From an uncultured Eubacteriales bacterium (GTDB taxonomy: Bacteria > Bacillota > Clostridia > Oscillospirales > Ruminococcaceae): 64,000 nt of DNA. Below the pieces are notes generated by a model that saw nothing but the letters and a program-made list of their open reading frames with translations, was not told where the DNA came from and did not search any database. The position numbers were made by a program, and so were the translations under genes. Below are positions 41,455 to 52,034 of this stretch, piece by piece; the first letter of the stretch is position 1; every line of letters starts with the position of its first letter. The DNA lies in NCBI GenBank assembly GCA_900314975.1, contig OMXI01000007.1, forward strand, positions 1 to 64,000, in the 5' to 3' direction.

Positions 41455-44286
41455 TTACTTTTTCAGCATCGGTGCGAGGAACTGTCCCGTGTAGGACTGC
41501 TTGCACTTTGCGACCTGCTCGGGAGTGCCTGTGCAAACGACATTTCCGCCGCCGTCGCCGCCCTCCGGACCGAGGTCGATGATATGGTCGGCTGTCTTTA
41601 CTACATCAAGGTTATGCTCGATAACAAGCACGGTATTGCCCGCATCTACGAGCTTTTCAAGCACCTCGAGCAGCCTGCTGACATCTGCGGTATGCAAGCC
41701 CGTTGTTGGCTCGTCGAGAATGTAGATAGTCTTGCCCGTACTGCGCTTTGAAAGCTCTGCGGCGAGCTTGACACGCTGTGCCTCGCCGCCCGAGAGTGTC
41801 GTTGCGGGCTGACCTATCTTGACGTACCCAAGCCCGACCTCAAACAGCGTTTCGAGCTTTCGCTTTATCTTGGGGATATTCTCAAAGAAGGCAACGCCCT
41901 CTTCTATCGTCATTTCAAGCACATCGTAGATATTCTTGCCCTTATAGCGCACCTCAAGAGTTTCGCGGTTATAGCGCATACCGCCGCACACCTCGCAGGG
42001 AACATACACATCGGGCAAAAAGTGCATTTCTATTTTGATTATGCCGTCACCCTCGCACGCCTCGCAGCGTCCGCCCTTTGTATTGAACGAAAATCTGCCT
42101 GCGGTATAGCCTTTCATTTTTGCATCGTTTGTGTTTGCGTAAAGCTCTCTTATATCGTTGAAAACGCCTGTATAGGTCGCGGGGTTTGAGCGCGGTGTTC
42201 TGCCTATCGGCGACTGGTCGATAACTATCGCTTTGTCGAGATTTTCTATGCCGAGCATTTTATCGAACTTGCCCGGGTAGGTTTTAGCGCGGTTGAGCTT
42301 TGCAGAAAGCTCTTTTTGTATAATTGCGTTGACAAGCGACGATTTGCCGCTGCCCGAAACACCCGTTACGCAGGTGAATGTGCCGAGCGGTATTTTGACA
42401 TCTATGCCTTTGAGGTTATTCTCCCTTGCACCGAGTACTTCAAGGAACTTGCCGTTTCCCTTTCTGCGCTTTTTTGGTATGGCTATCTTCTTTTTGCCGC
42501 TTAAATACTGCCCTGTCACAGACTTTTCGCAGTTCATTATATCCTGCACTGTTCCCGTGGCAACTATCTCGCCGCCGTGGACACCCGCGCCCACGCCGAC
42601 ATCAACTATAAAATCAGCCGCGCGCATTGTATCCTCGTCGTGCTCGACAACGATAACACTGTTGCCAAGGTCGCGCAGGCGTTTGAGTGTAGCGATAAGC
42701 TTATCGTTATCGCGCTGATGCAAGCCGATCGATGGTTCGTCAAGGATATACAGCACTCCGACAAGTGACGAGCCTATCTGCGTTGCAAGTCTGATACGCT
42801 GGCTCTCGCCGCCCGAAAGCGTTCCGCTTGAACGGGCAAGGGTGAGATAATCAAGTCCGACAGAGGACAGAAAACGCAGTCTGTCCTTTATCTCCTTTAT
42901 TATGCGCTCACCTATTAGCGTTTCTTTTTTGGTGAGCTGCAAGCCGTCAAAGAAATCAAGCACCTTTACGACCGACAGCTGCGTAAGCTCAAAGATATTC
43001 AGCCCGCCGACCGTGACCGAAAGGCTCTCCTTTTTAAGCCTGTGTCCGTGACATTCGGGGCATGGCTCGTCGGTCATTACGGTTTCTATGTCTGCCTTTG
43101 AGTACTCGCTCGCAGACTCCTTATAGCGTCTTTCAAGGTTTGGTATGATGCCCTCGAAAGCGCCCTCGTACTCTGCCTTATAAAAGAAATTACCTCCGCG
43201 CGTAAGCTTTAACTTTTGTCCGCGCGTGCCGTAAAGAAAGATATCTATTTCATCCTGTTCCAAGTCTTTGACGGGCTTGTCAAGCGATATGCCGTACTGC
43301 TTTGAGATAGCCTCAAAGTACATCATCGCTATCGACTTATCGTCAAGCGTATTCCAGCCCGAAGCCTTTATCGCGCCCTGTCTTATCGAAAGTTCCTTGT
43401 TTGGTATGATAAGGTCGGGGTTTATCTTTTTGAACACGCCAAGACCCGTACACTTGGGACACGCGCCGAAGGGATTGTTAAACGAGAACATTCTCGGTGT
43501 GAGGTCCTCCATTGAGATGCCGTGCTCGGGGCAGGCGTAGTTCTGCGAGAACATCTCCTCTTTGCCGTCTATCACGTCGATAATGACCGTTCCGCCCGTC
43601 ATACCCATTACAGTTTCAATACTGTCGGTAAGGCGTGTTTTTATTGAGTCCTTTATAACGAGTCGGTCAACGATTATTTCTATATTGTGCTTTTTGTTCT
43701 TATCTATCTTTATCTCTTCGGAGAGGTCGTAGGTTATGCCGTCTACCCTTGCTCTTACAAAGCCCGATTTCATACACCTTTCGAGTTCTTTGGCATGCTC
43801 GCCCTTTCTGCCTCTGACTATCGGGGCAAGCACCTGTATCTTTGTACCCTGTTCAAGCGACATTACCTTATCGACTATCTGGTCGATAGTCTGGTGCTTT
43901 ATCTCCCTGCCGCAGACGGGACAGTGCGGTATGCCTATACGCGCATACAAAAGACGCAGATAGTCATATATCTCGGTGACTGTTCCGACTGTTGAACGCG
44001 GGTTTTTCGAGGTAGTCTTCTGGTCTATCGAAATAGCAGGCGAAAGTCCCTCGATGGTATCAACATCGGGCTTGTCCATCTGCCCAAGGAACATTCTCGC
44101 ATATGACGACAGCGACTCGACATATCTTCGCTGACCGTCGGCATATATCGTATCAAACGCAAGCGAGGACTTGCCCGAGCCCGAGAGTCCCGTCATAACA
44201 ACGAGCTTATCACGCGGGATAGTCACATCAACATTTTTCAGATTGTGCTCTCTTGCACCCTTTATCACAATTTCATTTTTTGCCAT
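41455..44286 (-). CDS. uvrA: Excinuclease ABC subunit A
   Basis: A 943-residue UvrA, the damage-sensing ATPase of nucleotide excision repair. Two ABC modules are visible ([20 protein letters not shown] and [14 protein letters not shown], with signatures [12 protein letters not shown] and [12 protein letters not shown]). Zinc-finger cysteines are in [15 protein letters not shown] ... CPKCTG and CEACEGDG ... CEVCGG. Normal length. It follows a membrane protein gene by 23 bp and is in the same direction as uvrB further upstream, so all three are likely one transcript. Confidence 0.98.
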   Translation of the reverse strand: MAKNEIVIKGAREHNLKNVDVTIPRDKLVVMTGLSGSGKSSLAFDTIYADGQRRYVESLSSYARMFLGQMDKPDVDTIEGLSPAISIDQKTTSKNPRSTVGTVTEIYDYLRLLYARIGIPHCPVCGREIKHQTIDQIVDKVMSLEQGTKIQVLAPIVRGRKGEHAKELERCMKSGFVRARVDGITYDLSEEIKIDKNKKHNIEIIVDRLVIKDSIKTRLTDSIETVMGMTGGTVIIDVIDGKEEMFSQNYACPEHGISMEDLTPRMFSFNNPFGACPKCTGLGVFKKINPDLIIPNKELSIRQGAIKASGWNTLDDKSIAMMYFEAISKQYGISLDKPVKDLEQDEIDIFLYGTRGQKLKLTRGGNFFYKAEYEGAFEGIIPNLERRYKESASEYSKADIETVMTDEPCPECHGHRLKKESLSVTVGGLNIFELTQLSVVKVLDFFDGLQLTKKETLIGERIIKEIKDRLRFLSSVGLDYLTLARSSGTLSGGESQRIRLATQIGSSLVGVLYILDEPSIGLHQRDNDKLIATLKRLRDLGNSVIVVEHDEDTMRAADFIVDVGVGAGVHGGEIVATGTVQDIMNCEKSVTGQYLSGKKKIAIPKKRRKGNGKFLEVLGARENNLKGIDVKIPLGTFTCVTGVSGSGKSSLVNAIIQKELSAKLNRAKTYPGKFDKMLGIENLDKAIVIDQSPIGRTPRSNPATYTGVFNDIRELYANTNDAKMKGYTAGRFSFNTKGGRCEACEGDGIIKIEMHFLPDVYVPCEVCGGMRYNRETLEVRYKGKNIYDVLEMTIEEGVAFFENIPKIKRKLETLFEVGLGYVKIGQPATTLSGGEAQRVKLAAELSKRSTGKTIYILDEPTTGLHTADVSRLLEVLEKLVDAGNTVLVIEHNLDVVKTADHIIDLGPEGGDGGGNVVCTGTPEQVAKCKQSYTGQFLAPMLKK

Positions 44287-44309
44287 ATAAACACTCCGAT
44301 TTGTTTAAT

Positions 44310-46169
44310 CTATTTTATCTCACACACCAGCATTAAGCTTCCCTGTACGACCATAACACTAAGCGGCTTGAAATCACAGCCTCCGTTGAAACTGCATATT
44401 TTCTTATTCAATGCGTCCTCCTCTTCTACCAGGGGACGTTCATCCTCTTCTCTGTTTCTGTCCAAATCATCAAAGAACTGGTCTGCGTCAATATAATCAA
44501 TGGGCGAAACAACTTTGTCAAATTCATCATCGCTTAGAAAACTCAGATCAACAGAATAGAATGGCACCACCGCATACGAGACCTTCTTTTCGTTTATAGC
44601 TTCCATATGCTCATCAATGTTATCGGGATCTGTAAAGAACACGTTGTCGCAGTCCCTTACATATGTGCTGTAGCACAGCTGTATCCACCCTTTAGGTACG
44701 AATATCACGACATTGGTGTCTTTTGCAAGCTCGGCTAAATCCGTATACGAATCTGAATTTGTGAAATAAAACATACACGGAAACGATATATTGACCCTTG
44801 CTGCGATAAGCACACACACCGTAAGCACAGCTGCTGCACTATGCTTTTTGATTTTAGGCAGATGCCTTGCTGCAATATGGATAAGATAAACCGAAACAGC
44901 ACACACCATAGGATAAAGCATAAAAATGTATCTTCGTGTATAATAGCCCATATCAACGATATCTACTGTTCTTGCGGTGACAACTATAAGAGCAAGCGAT
45001 GAAAGAACGATAAACAAGCAGGTATAGTTTGCCGTGCGAAGTCTTTTGACGATCAGCTTTCTGAATTCAGCGAACGACTTAAACTTTTGTCTGACCATGC
45101 CGGACAGTTTCTTGAACCATGCGCTTTTTCTGAAAAGGAAACACAGCAGCACAATAAAGATGACTACAATAAAAAGAGCTGCTTTATAGTATATATTGCG
45201 TTCATCTTCAAGCGCACTTACACCTATACCTACCGACTGCGACAAAACAAAATTGCTTATGCGGTATATCGATGCCATAAACGGAAACGATGCTTTATGA
45301 GCACCGCTGTACCCCAGCACATGCTTGAATATATAAGGGAACGCGGCAAACGACGCACAAAGTGTGCCGAGCACGGTAAGCCCGTATGAAAACATATACT
45401 TTATCTTTTTTCTGCACAAAAGATAGATACACATTGATGCAGTATACACACCGCAGAATGCGACTACACTGTAGTTGGCAAGGAAAAGACAAAACGAACT
45501 TATCCCGACACCGACGAGCGCAGGTTTTGACATCTTGCCTTGTTCGGAAATCATACTGCCGTAAACACAGGCGCTGTAATATACATACATAACCAAAAGC
45601 ATTGTGATAAAGCAGTACTGTCTTAAGAATATAACTGTCGACAGCGCACCTGTTCCCGCGCCGTACAGCAGACAGCAGCAAAGTGCAGTCTTTTCGCTTT
45701 TGCTCATCAGCTTAACGAGCTTGAACAGATAAATCTGTATTACCGCCATTGACACCAGATTGATAAAAAGGGCATAATACGGCGAAAAGCTGTCGGGGAA
45801 GAACGAACAGATGGTGTGAAGTATGAAATAATACAGCGGCGGATGGTGGTCAAGTGCCTGATTATGATACACCGATGCATACGAAAACCTTTCGCCCTGC
45901 TGAACGGTTATGTAATCATTATAGACCTGTGAGTCAGTCCACTCTCCGAAATGGCGGATATCCTCACTTTCTATATCATCCACATAGATATTGTCATCCA
46001 TAAATACATACGGTTGGTAATAGCTGTTTGAAAGACCGTAGCTGCATATCTCGTCGGAATGATATCCCATTTTTTTGGTGGCAAATATAACAGTTGAGTA
46101 AATCAGCTGGATAACAATGATAACGGCAAGCAGTATGACCGAATTGTATTTTTTTATAATATCCTTCAT
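44310..46169 (-). CDS. Polytopic membrane protein, GT-C/GT39-like glycosyltransferase
   Basis: A 619-residue protein with about 11-12 membrane helices. An early loop has the acidic pair in MGYHSDEICSYG, and LDHHPPLYYFILH matches the HPPLYY motif of ArnT/PMT-type (GT-C fold) glycosyltransferases, which use lipid-linked sugars. The C-terminal ~150 residues are soluble and mostly acidic. It lies between uvrB (27 bp) and uvrA (23 bp) in the same direction, an unusual place. Sugar and acceptor are unknown. Confidence 0.78.
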   Translation of the reverse strand: MKDIIKKYNSVILLAVIIVIQLIYSTVIFATKKMGYHSDEICSYGLSNSYYQPYVFMDDNIYVDDIESEDIRHFGEWTDSQVYNDYITVQQGERFSYASVYHNQALDHHPPLYYFILHTICSFFPDSFSPYYALFINLVSMAVIQIYLFKLVKLMSKSEKTALCCCLLYGAGTGALSTVIFLRQYCFITMLLVMYVYYSACVYGSMISEQGKMSKPALVGVGISSFCLFLANYSVVAFCGVYTASMCIYLLCRKKIKYMFSYGLTVLGTLCASFAAFPYIFKHVLGYSGAHKASFPFMASIYRISNFVLSQSVGIGVSALEDERNIYYKAALFIVVIFIVLLCFLFRKSAWFKKLSGMVRQKFKSFAEFRKLIVKRLRTANYTCLFIVLSSLALIVVTARTVDIVDMGYYTRRYIFMLYPMVCAVSVYLIHIAARHLPKIKKHSAAAVLTVCVLIAARVNISFPCMFYFTNSDSYTDLAELAKDTNVVIFVPKGWIQLCYSTYVRDCDNVFFTDPDNIDEHMEAINEKKVSYAVVPFYSVDLSFLSDDEFDKVVSPIDYIDADQFFDDLDRNREEDERPLVEEEDALNKKICSFNGGCDFKPLSVMVVQGSLMLVCEIK

Positions 46170-46196
46170 TATATTTCACCTTTCGGAAAACATTGG

Positions 46197-48164
46197 TCAG
46201 TCTTCGCCGCGCAGTTCTTTTATCTTATCACGCAAAAAAGCTGCGTGCTCAAAGTCAAGCAGCCTTGCAGCCTCTTTCATCTGCTTTGTCAGCTTGTCGA
46301 TAAGAACATTTCTTTCCTGTCTTGACATTTTGAGTGTCTGCCTTGTCTTGTACTCGACATCTTCCTTTGTGGATATCTCGATAACATCGCGAATATCCTT
46401 GACGATAGTTTTCGGAACTATCCCGTGAGCCTCGTTGAACGCCATCTGAAGCTCGCGCCTTCTTTGCGTTTCGCTTATTGCAGCCTCCATTGAGCGCGTT
46501 ACCTCGTCGGCATACATTATTACCTGACCGCCTGCGTTTCGCGCGGCTCTGCCTATGGTCTGTATAAGCGACTGCTCGCTGCGCAAAAAGCCCTCTTTGT
46601 CCGCATCGAGTATCGCAACGAGCGACACCTCGGGCAAGTCAAGTCCCTCGCGCAGAAGATTTATGCCGACAAGCACGTCAAACTCGCCAAGGCGCAGGTC
46701 GCGTATTATCTCCATACGCTCAATGGTATCAATCTCGCTGTGCATATAGCGCACCTTGATGTCAAAGCCCTTTAGGTAGGTCGTAAGATCCTCCGCCATT
46801 TTCTTTGTAAGCGTGGTGACAAGCACTCTTTCTTTTCTCTCGATGCGCTTGTTTATCTCGCCCATAAGGTCCTCTATCTGACCCTGTGTCGGCTTGACTA
46901 TGACCTCGGGGTCAAGCAGTCCCGTCGGTCTGATTATCTGCTCGACTATCTGCCCCGATTTTTCCTTTTCAAAGGGCCCCGGGGTCGCCGAGACAAATAT
47001 TGCCTGACCTATCCTGTCGTAGAACTCGTCAAACTGCAGCGGTCTATTATCAAGTGCCGAGGGCAGTCTGAAGCCGTAGTCGATAAGCGTCTGCTTGCGC
47101 TGTCTGTCGCCAGAATACATCGCCCTTATCTGCGGCAGGGAAACGTGCGACTCGTCTATTATTATCAGAAAATCCTCGGGCAGATAGTCAAGCAGGGTGA
47201 ACGGTGCGCTGCCCGCGGGTCGTCTTTCAAGCACTCTTGAATAGTTCTCGATACCGCTGCAAAAGCCTATCTCCTCAAGCATCTCAATATCGTAATTTGT
47301 GCGCTGTGCGATACGCTCTGCCTCGATAAACAGCTCGTTATCCTTGAAATACTTAACGCGCTCGTCAAGCTCCTGCTTTATCTCCTCAATCGCATCGCGC
47401 ATCTTGTCCTTGCTGACAACATAGTGGCTCGCAGGGAAGATCATATAGTGCAGATAGCTGCCTATCAGCTCGCCCGTAACGACATTTACCTCGCTTATGC
47501 GGTCTATCTCGTCGCCGAAAAACTCGACACGCACCGCTTTATCGGTAGCGTTTGCGGGCATTATCTCGACAGTATCGCCGCGCACTCTGAACTTTGTTCT
47601 GGTAAGGCTGATATCGTTTCTTTCGTACTGTATGCCGACAAGCTGTGCGATAAGCGCCTCGCGTGATATTTCCTGCCCCTTGCGGATAGATACCATCATC
47701 GACTTATACTCCGACGGGTCGCCCATTGAGTATATACACGACACGCTGGCTACGATTATAACGTCGCGCCTTTCTGCGACTGCGGCAGTTGCCGAGTGAC
47801 GCAGGCGGTCGATATCCTCGTTGACGTCGGAATCCTTTTCGATATAGACATCCTTGCTGGGCACATACGCTTCGGGCTGGTAATAATCGTAATATGACAC
47901 AAAATACTCCACGGAATTGTTCGGAAAAAACTCCTTGAACTCCGAGCAGAGCTGTGCGGCAAGTATTTTATTGTGCGCAAAAACAAGCGTGGGCTTATTG
48001 ACGCGTGCTATGACGTTCGCCATTGTAAAGGTCTTGCCGGAGCCTGTAACGCCCATGAGCGTCTGCTCCTTCATACCCTTTTCCAGACCGTCTACAAGCG
48101 CATCTACGGCTTGCGGCTGGTCGCCTGCGAGTTTATAATCGCTGACAAGTTCAAAGTGATCCAT
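46197..48164 (-). CDS. uvrB: Excinuclease ABC subunit B
   Basis: A 655-residue UvrB, the helicase-like subunit that verifies damage and loads UvrC. Walker A is [11 protein letters not shown], the beta-hairpin region is [19 protein letters not shown] is motif II, and the C-terminal UVR motif ([27 protein letters not shown]) binds UvrA/UvrC. ATG at 48164 is chosen because AGGAG lies just before it; a TTG 27 nt upstream is rejected. It heads the transcript that continues into the membrane protein and uvrA. Confidence 0.98.
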   Translation of the reverse strand: MDHFELVSDYKLAGDQPQAVDALVDGLEKGMKEQTLMGVTGSGKTFTMANVIARVNKPTLVFAHNKILAAQLCSEFKEFFPNNSVEYFVSYYDYYQPEAYVPSKDVYIEKDSDVNEDIDRLRHSATAAVAERRDVIIVASVSCIYSMGDPSEYKSMMVSIRKGQEISREALIAQLVGIQYERNDISLTRTKFRVRGDTVEIMPANATDKAVRVEFFGDEIDRISEVNVVTGELIGSYLHYMIFPASHYVVSKDKMRDAIEEIKQELDERVKYFKDNELFIEAERIAQRTNYDIEMLEEIGFCSGIENYSRVLERRPAGSAPFTLLDYLPEDFLIIIDESHVSLPQIRAMYSGDRQRKQTLIDYGFRLPSALDNRPLQFDEFYDRIGQAIFVSATPGPFEKEKSGQIVEQIIRPTGLLDPEVIVKPTQGQIEDLMGEINKRIERKERVLVTTLTKKMAEDLTTYLKGFDIKVRYMHSEIDTIERMEIIRDLRLGEFDVLVGINLLREGLDLPEVSLVAILDADKEGFLRSEQSLIQTIGRAARNAGGQVIMYADEVTRSMEAAISETQRRRELQMAFNEAHGIVPKTIVKDIRDVIEISTKEDVEYKTRQTLKMSRQERNVLIDKLTKQMKEAARLLDFEHAAFLRDKIKELRGED

Positions 48165-48203
48165 AAAATCTCCTATCGCAAAATCGAACAAGTGTTTTCA
48201 TTT

Positions 48204-48232
48204 ATTGTACCACATTCTATTTTTAATGTAAA
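48204..48232 (-). promoter_or_regulatory. Promoter of the uvrB operon
   Basis: On the minus strand TTTACA (48227-48232) is followed after 17 bp by TACAAT (48204-48209), with an extended TGG before the -10. I see no clear SOS operator in this short region. Confidence 0.78.
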
Positions 48233-48282
48233 GGGTTTTTTTGAACTTTTTTATGGCATATCTTTGAACGCCTGCGGTGCAC

Positions 48283-48311
48283 TTGAAAATAAGCGCAAAG
48301 TATGCTACAAT
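48283..48311 (+). promoter_or_regulatory. Promoter of the RluD-type gene
   Basis: TTGAAA (48283-48288), 17 bp, TACAAT (48306-48311), divergent from the uvrB promoter. Confidence 0.8.
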
Positions 48312-48340
48312 AGTTGAAAACATCAGAAAGGACAACTGCG

Positions 48341-49300
48341 ATGCGTGAATTTGTGATAAACAAAAATGACAGCGGACAGCGGCTTGACAAGTTTGTGACA
48401 AAGGCTGTAAAAAATCTGCCGCAGAGCCTGCTATACAAATACATACGCTTAAAGCGCATAAAGCTCAACGGCAAGCGGTGCGCGATATCCGACAGGCTGT
48501 GCGAGGGCGATGTTTTACAGCTTTACATAAATGACGAGTTTTTTGAGGACGACACATCAAAGCCCGAATTTCTCAAAGCGCCGCCGAGCCTTGACATTGT
48601 CTACGAAGACGACAACATTCTGCTGTGCGACAAAAAGTGCGGACTGGTCGTTCACGAGGACGAGAGCGGTGTCAGCGACACGCTTATCAACCGCATACTG
48701 CACTATCTGTATGACAAGGGTGAATATAATCCCGAAGCCGAACACTCGTTTGTGCCTGCGCTGTGCAACCGCATTGACCGCAATACAAGCGGCATTGTCA
48801 TCTGCGCAAAGAATGCACAAAGTCTGCGGATACTCAATCAGAAGGTCAAGGACAGAGAAATTGACAAGCGGTATCTGTGCGTGACGGTGGGCGTTCCGCC
48901 AAAGAAGCAGGACACGCTGACAGCTTACCACGAGCGCAATGAAAAAACAAAGGTCGTTAAGATAAGTGACAAAAAGACACCATACAACAAGACAATGACA
49001 ACGCAGTACAAAGTGCTGAAAACAAGCGCAGACAAGCGCCTTGCGCTATTGGAGGTAAAGCTGATAACGGGGCGCACGCATCAGATAAGGGCGCATCTTG
49101 CGCACATAGGGTACTGCCTGCTGGGTGACGGAAAATACGGCATTAACAGCGTCAACAGAGAATATAATGTAAAGACGCAGGCTTTGTGTGCATACAAGCT
49201 GGGGTTTGAGTTCAAAACAGACGCGGGCATTCTTTCATACCTTGACGGCAAAAGCTTTGAGGTAAAAAATGTATGGTTCACGCAAAAGCTTTTTGATTGA
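48341..49300 (+). CDS. RluA/RluD-family RNA pseudouridine synthase
   Basis: A 319-residue pseudouridine synthase. An N-terminal S4 domain (RLDKFVTKAVKNLPQSLLYKYIRLKRIKLNG) is followed by the catalytic domain with NRIDRNTSGIVI (the aspartate is catalytic) and TGRTHQIRAHLAHIG. This is the RluD/RluC group acting on 23S rRNA or tRNA; the target site cannot be told. ATG at 48341 with AAAGGAC upstream is preferred over a start 27 nt earlier that overlaps the transcription start region. Confidence 0.93.
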   Translation: MREFVINKNDSGQRLDKFVTKAVKNLPQSLLYKYIRLKRIKLNGKRCAISDRLCEGDVLQLYINDEFFEDDTSKPEFLKAPPSLDIVYEDDNILLCDKKCGLVVHEDESGVSDTLINRILHYLYDKGEYNPEAEHSFVPALCNRIDRNTSGIVICAKNAQSLRILNQKVKDREIDKRYLCVTVGVPPKKQDTLTAYHERNEKTKVVKISDKKTPYNKTMTTQYKVLKTSADKRLALLEVKLITGRTHQIRAHLAHIGYCLLGDGKYGINSVNREYNVKTQALCAYKLGFEFKTDAGILSYLDGKSFEVKNVWFTQKLFD

Positions 49301-49366
49301 AAGACAAAGCGTCATCTGTTCCAAAAATCAGGTCGAATTTTTGTGTATTATTTGAGAGAAAACTGC

Positions 49367-49395
49367 TTGCTATTGTGCAATAAATATGTTATAAT
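49367..49395 (+). promoter_or_regulatory. Promoter of the PHP gene
   Basis: TTGCTA (49367-49372), 17 bp, TATAAT (49390-49395), with an extended TGT before the -10. Confidence 0.82.
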
Positions 49396-49446
49396 TGATT
49401 AGTTGAATTTTTTCGACATATTTCTTTACAGTTCGGAGGAGTAACT

Positions 49447-50319
49447 ATGACAGGCGATCTTCATTGCCATACTACGCTTTCAGACGGAAGCTTGGGTATA
49501 GAGGAAACTATCGTTCAAGCCAAGAGAATGGGACTTGATTTTCTCGCTATAACCGATCACGACACACTTTCATCTTCAAGCAGAGCAAAGATACTCGGTG
49601 AGAGATACGGCGTGCAGGTCATTCCTGCGGTTGAGCTTTCGGCTTGGGACAAAAAGCGAAACAGCAAGGTACATATCCTGTGTTACGCTCCGCAGAAGCC
49701 TGACAGGCTTGAGGGTCTTTGCCTCAAATCCTGCCAGATAAGGACAGAGTGTGCAAAGGACATGATAAAGAAAGTCCTTGACAGATACCCTATCCCGGAA
49801 GACGCTGTTTTGAAATACACAAAAGGCTCAAAGAGCATTTACAAATCGCACATAATGCGTGCGCTGGTCAATTACGGTTACGCTACCGAACTTTACGGCT
49901 CTGTAAATGACAAGCTGTTTGCGGCACCTCACGGCGAGTGCCTTGTTACAAGAGAGTACCCCGATGTAAACTTTGTGCTTGACCTTATCCACTCGTCAAA
50001 GGGCATAGCTGTTATGGCGCACCCTGTTATGTTCAACAACATAGCTCTGCTCAAGGAGCTTATCGAGGCGGGCAAGATAGACGGCATTGAGGCTTACCAC
50101 TTCTCTGCTACGCCGCAAAAGCAAAAGGAGCTTGCCGAGCTTGCCAAAAAGCACGACCTTATCGTGACGGGCGGTTCGGATTTCCACGGGCTTTACAACA
50201 GCACTATGACGCACATAGGCAAGTTCGTCACCGACCAGGAGAACCTTGACAAGATGTTCAAGCTTATCCACGCAAATGTTCAGAAATCCAAACAGAATGC
50301 TGTAAAGACCGAGCAGTAA
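49447..50319 (+). CDS. PHP-domain metal-dependent phosphoesterase
   Basis: A 290-residue PHP protein. Metal-binding motifs appear in order: DLHCHTTLSDG, ITDHDT, AVELSA, VMAHPVMF and GSDFHG. Related enzymes (YciV/RnaseAM type) hydrolyse 3',5'-bisphosphate nucleotides or short RNAs from the 5' end; the length fits. GGAGGAG precedes the start. It is monocistronic: a terminator lies between it and the malic enzyme gene. Confidence 0.9.
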   Translation: MTGDLHCHTTLSDGSLGIEETIVQAKRMGLDFLAITDHDTLSSSSRAKILGERYGVQVIPAVELSAWDKKRNSKVHILCYAPQKPDRLEGLCLKSCQIRTECAKDMIKKVLDRYPIPEDAVLKYTKGSKSIYKSHIMRALVNYGYATELYGSVNDKLFAAPHGECLVTREYPDVNFVLDLIHSSKGIAVMAHPVMFNNIALLKELIEAGKIDGIEAYHFSATPQKQKELAELAKKHDLIVTGGSDFHGLYNSTMTHIGKFVTDQENLDKMFKLIHANVQKSKQNAVKTEQ

Positions 50320-50331
50320 GATATCAGCGAG

Positions 50332-50357
50332 GAGCATTGCCGCGGCAGTGCTCTTTT
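50332..50357 (+). terminator. Terminator of the PHP gene
   Basis: GAGCA (50332-50336) pairs with TGCTC (50349-50353), and inside it TGC-CGCG-GCA forms a second stem, followed by TTTT. Confidence 0.75.
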
Positions 50358-50362
50358 AGATG

Positions 50363-50404
50363 TAAGAGGTAAGAAATAAGAGGTAAGAAACAGAGGTAAA
50401 GAAA
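50363..50404 (+). repeat. Tandem 14-bp repeat carrying ribosome-binding sequences
   Basis: Two perfect copies of TAAGAGGTAAGAAA (50363-50376, 50377-50390) and a third degenerate one (CAGAGGTAAAGAAA, 50391-50404) abut the malic enzyme ATG at 50405. Each contains AGAGG, so the message has three possible ribosome contacts spaced 14 nt apart. Copy-number slippage could alter translation. Confidence 0.85.
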
Positions 50405-51577
50405 ATGGACGTAATGGAAAAATCACTTGAAATGCACAAAAAATGGGCCGGCAAAATTGAGGTCTGCTCACGCACGAAGATAAACAGTGCGCAGGACTTA
50501 ACGCTGGCGTATACCCCGGGCGTTGCAAAGCCCTGCCTTGAGATACAGAAGAACCCCGACCTGTCATACGAGCTGACAAGAAGGGCAAACCTTGTGGCAG
50601 TTATAACCGACGGCAGTGCGGTGCTTGGTCTTGGCAACATCGGCGGACTGGCAGGTATGCCTGTTATGGAGGGCAAGTGCGCTCTCTTTAAGGAGTTTGC
50701 AGACGTTGATGCGTTCCCGCTTTGCATAAAGTCAAACGATGTTGACGAGATCGTGAACACTATCGCGCTTATCGGCGACAGCTTCGGCGGAATAAACCTT
50801 GAGGACATCGCTGCACCGCGATGCTTTGAGATAGAGGCAAAGCTCAAAAAGAAGCTGGATATACCCGTTTTCCACGATGACCAGCACGGCACGGCTATCG
50901 TTGTTGCGGCGGCGCTGATGAACGCGTGCAAGGTCGCAGGCAAGAAGATAAGCGACATCACGCTGGTAATAAACGGTGCGGGCGCTGCGGGCTGCGCTAT
51001 CGGCAAGCTGATACTTTCTCTGGGTGTCGGCGAGCTTATAATGGTCGACCGCGAGGGTATAATCTGCGAGGGCGACAAGATGCTCAACGAGGCTCACGAG
51101 GAAATGTCAAAGGTCACAAACACAAAGCATCTGCGCGGCACTCTGGCAGACGCTCTTAAAGGTGCTGACGCTTTTGTGGGCGTATCAAAGCCCGATCTTG
51201 TGACAGAGGAAATGGTAAGATCCATGGCGGATAAGCCGATGATCTTTGCAATGGCAAACCCTGTACCTGAAATAATGCCAGACAAGGCAAAGGCTGCGGG
51301 TGCGTTTATTGTCGGCACGGGACGCTCTGACTTCCCTAACCAGATAAACAATGTTATTGCGTTCCCGGGAATTTTCAAGGGCGCGCTGGCTGTAAGGGCT
51401 ACGGACATAAACGAGGAAATGAAAATGGCGGCTGCAAAGGCAATCGCCGGCTGCGTCAGTGACGAGGAGCTGAATGCGGAATTTATCCTGCCAAACTCGT
51501 TTGACAGAAAGGTGCCTGTCGCAGTTGCACAAGCAGTTGCACAAGCGGCGCGCGACACGGGTGTTGCAAGGATTTAA
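50405..51577 (+). CDS. NAD(P)-dependent malic enzyme
   Basis: A 390-residue short bacterial malic enzyme (oxaloacetate-type decarboxylation of malate to pyruvate and CO2). Words include LTLAYTPGVAKPCLEI, TDGSAVLGLGNIG, PVFHDDQHGTAIV with the metal-binding Asp, and VINGAGAAGCAIGK as the dinucleotide fold. Length and lack of a fused phosphotransacetylase domain are usual for Firmicutes. It can close a malate shunt with the pyruvate/oxaloacetate carboxylation genes at 1.4-4.6 kb and 34-36 kb. No separate promoter is visible between the upstream terminator and the start. Confidence 0.95.
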   Translation: MDVMEKSLEMHKKWAGKIEVCSRTKINSAQDLTLAYTPGVAKPCLEIQKNPDLSYELTRRANLVAVITDGSAVLGLGNIGGLAGMPVMEGKCALFKEFADVDAFPLCIKSNDVDEIVNTIALIGDSFGGINLEDIAAPRCFEIEAKLKKKLDIPVFHDDQHGTAIVVAAALMNACKVAGKKISDITLVINGAGAAGCAIGKLILSLGVGELIMVDREGIICEGDKMLNEAHEEMSKVTNTKHLRGTLADALKGADAFVGVSKPDLVTEEMVRSMADKPMIFAMANPVPEIMPDKAKAAGAFIVGTGRSDFPNQINNVIAFPGIFKGALAVRATDINEEMKMAAAKAIAGCVSDEELNAEFILPNSFDRKVPVAVAQAVAQAARDTGVARI

Positions 51578-51588
51578 GGAGGGTGCTT

Positions 51589-51834
51589 ATGAAAACGGTA
51601 AACTATGTTCCCAAGGGTGTTTGCTCACGGCAGATACAGTTTAAGATAGACGGCGACATTGTGCGTGACGTAAAGTTCACGGGCGGCTGCCACGGAAATT
51701 TGCAGGGCATTGCAAAGCTCGTTGAGGGTATGAAGATAGATGATGTTATCCAGCGGCTTGACGGAATAAACTGCAACGGCAAGGGTACGTCCTGCCCCGA
51801 CCAGTTCGCAAAGGCGCTGAAAGCATATAAGTAA
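51589..51834 (+). CDS. TSCPD-domain protein (TIGR03905 type)
   Basis: An 81-residue protein of the TSCPD family, the domain also found at the end of class II ribonucleotide reductases. Conserved cysteines lie in GVCSRQI, GGCHGNL, INCNGKGTSCPDQF. A metal-binding or redox role is plausible. ATG at 51589 has GGAGGGTG upstream. It starts 11 bp after the malic enzyme stop, so the two are co-transcribed; no functional link is known. Confidence 0.85.
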   Translation: MKTVNYVPKGVCSRQIQFKIDGDIVRDVKFTGGCHGNLQGIAKLVEGMKIDDVIQRLDGINCNGKGTSCPDQFAKALKAYK

Positions 51835-51844
51835 AAGTATTAAC

Positions 51845-51868
51845 AAGGCTCTCCCCGTGAGAGCCTTT
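51845..51868 (+). terminator. Terminator of the malic enzyme-TSCPD unit
   Basis: The perfect 9-bp stem AAGGCTCTC (51845-51853) with GAGAGCCTT (51859-51867) has only a short T run. Confidence 0.7.
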
Positions 51869-51939
51869 AGCATTGCACAAATTATGAACAAACTTTTTGT
51901 TCATTAATCCAAATCGCGTGACGATGTTGTCCGAAATGA

Positions 51940-51968
51940 TTGACGAAATTTTGTATATATCTTATAAT
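51940..51968 (+). promoter_or_regulatory. Promoter of the first CWB2 surface-protein gene
   Basis: TTGACG (51940-51945), 17 bp, TATAAT (51963-51968), about 65 bp before the chosen ATG. Confidence 0.85.
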
Positions 51969-52034
51969 AGCAGTATGGGAAACCATATCTTCAGTATGGA
52001 GAATTTTTCTATATTATTCGGAGGCGATAAACAT

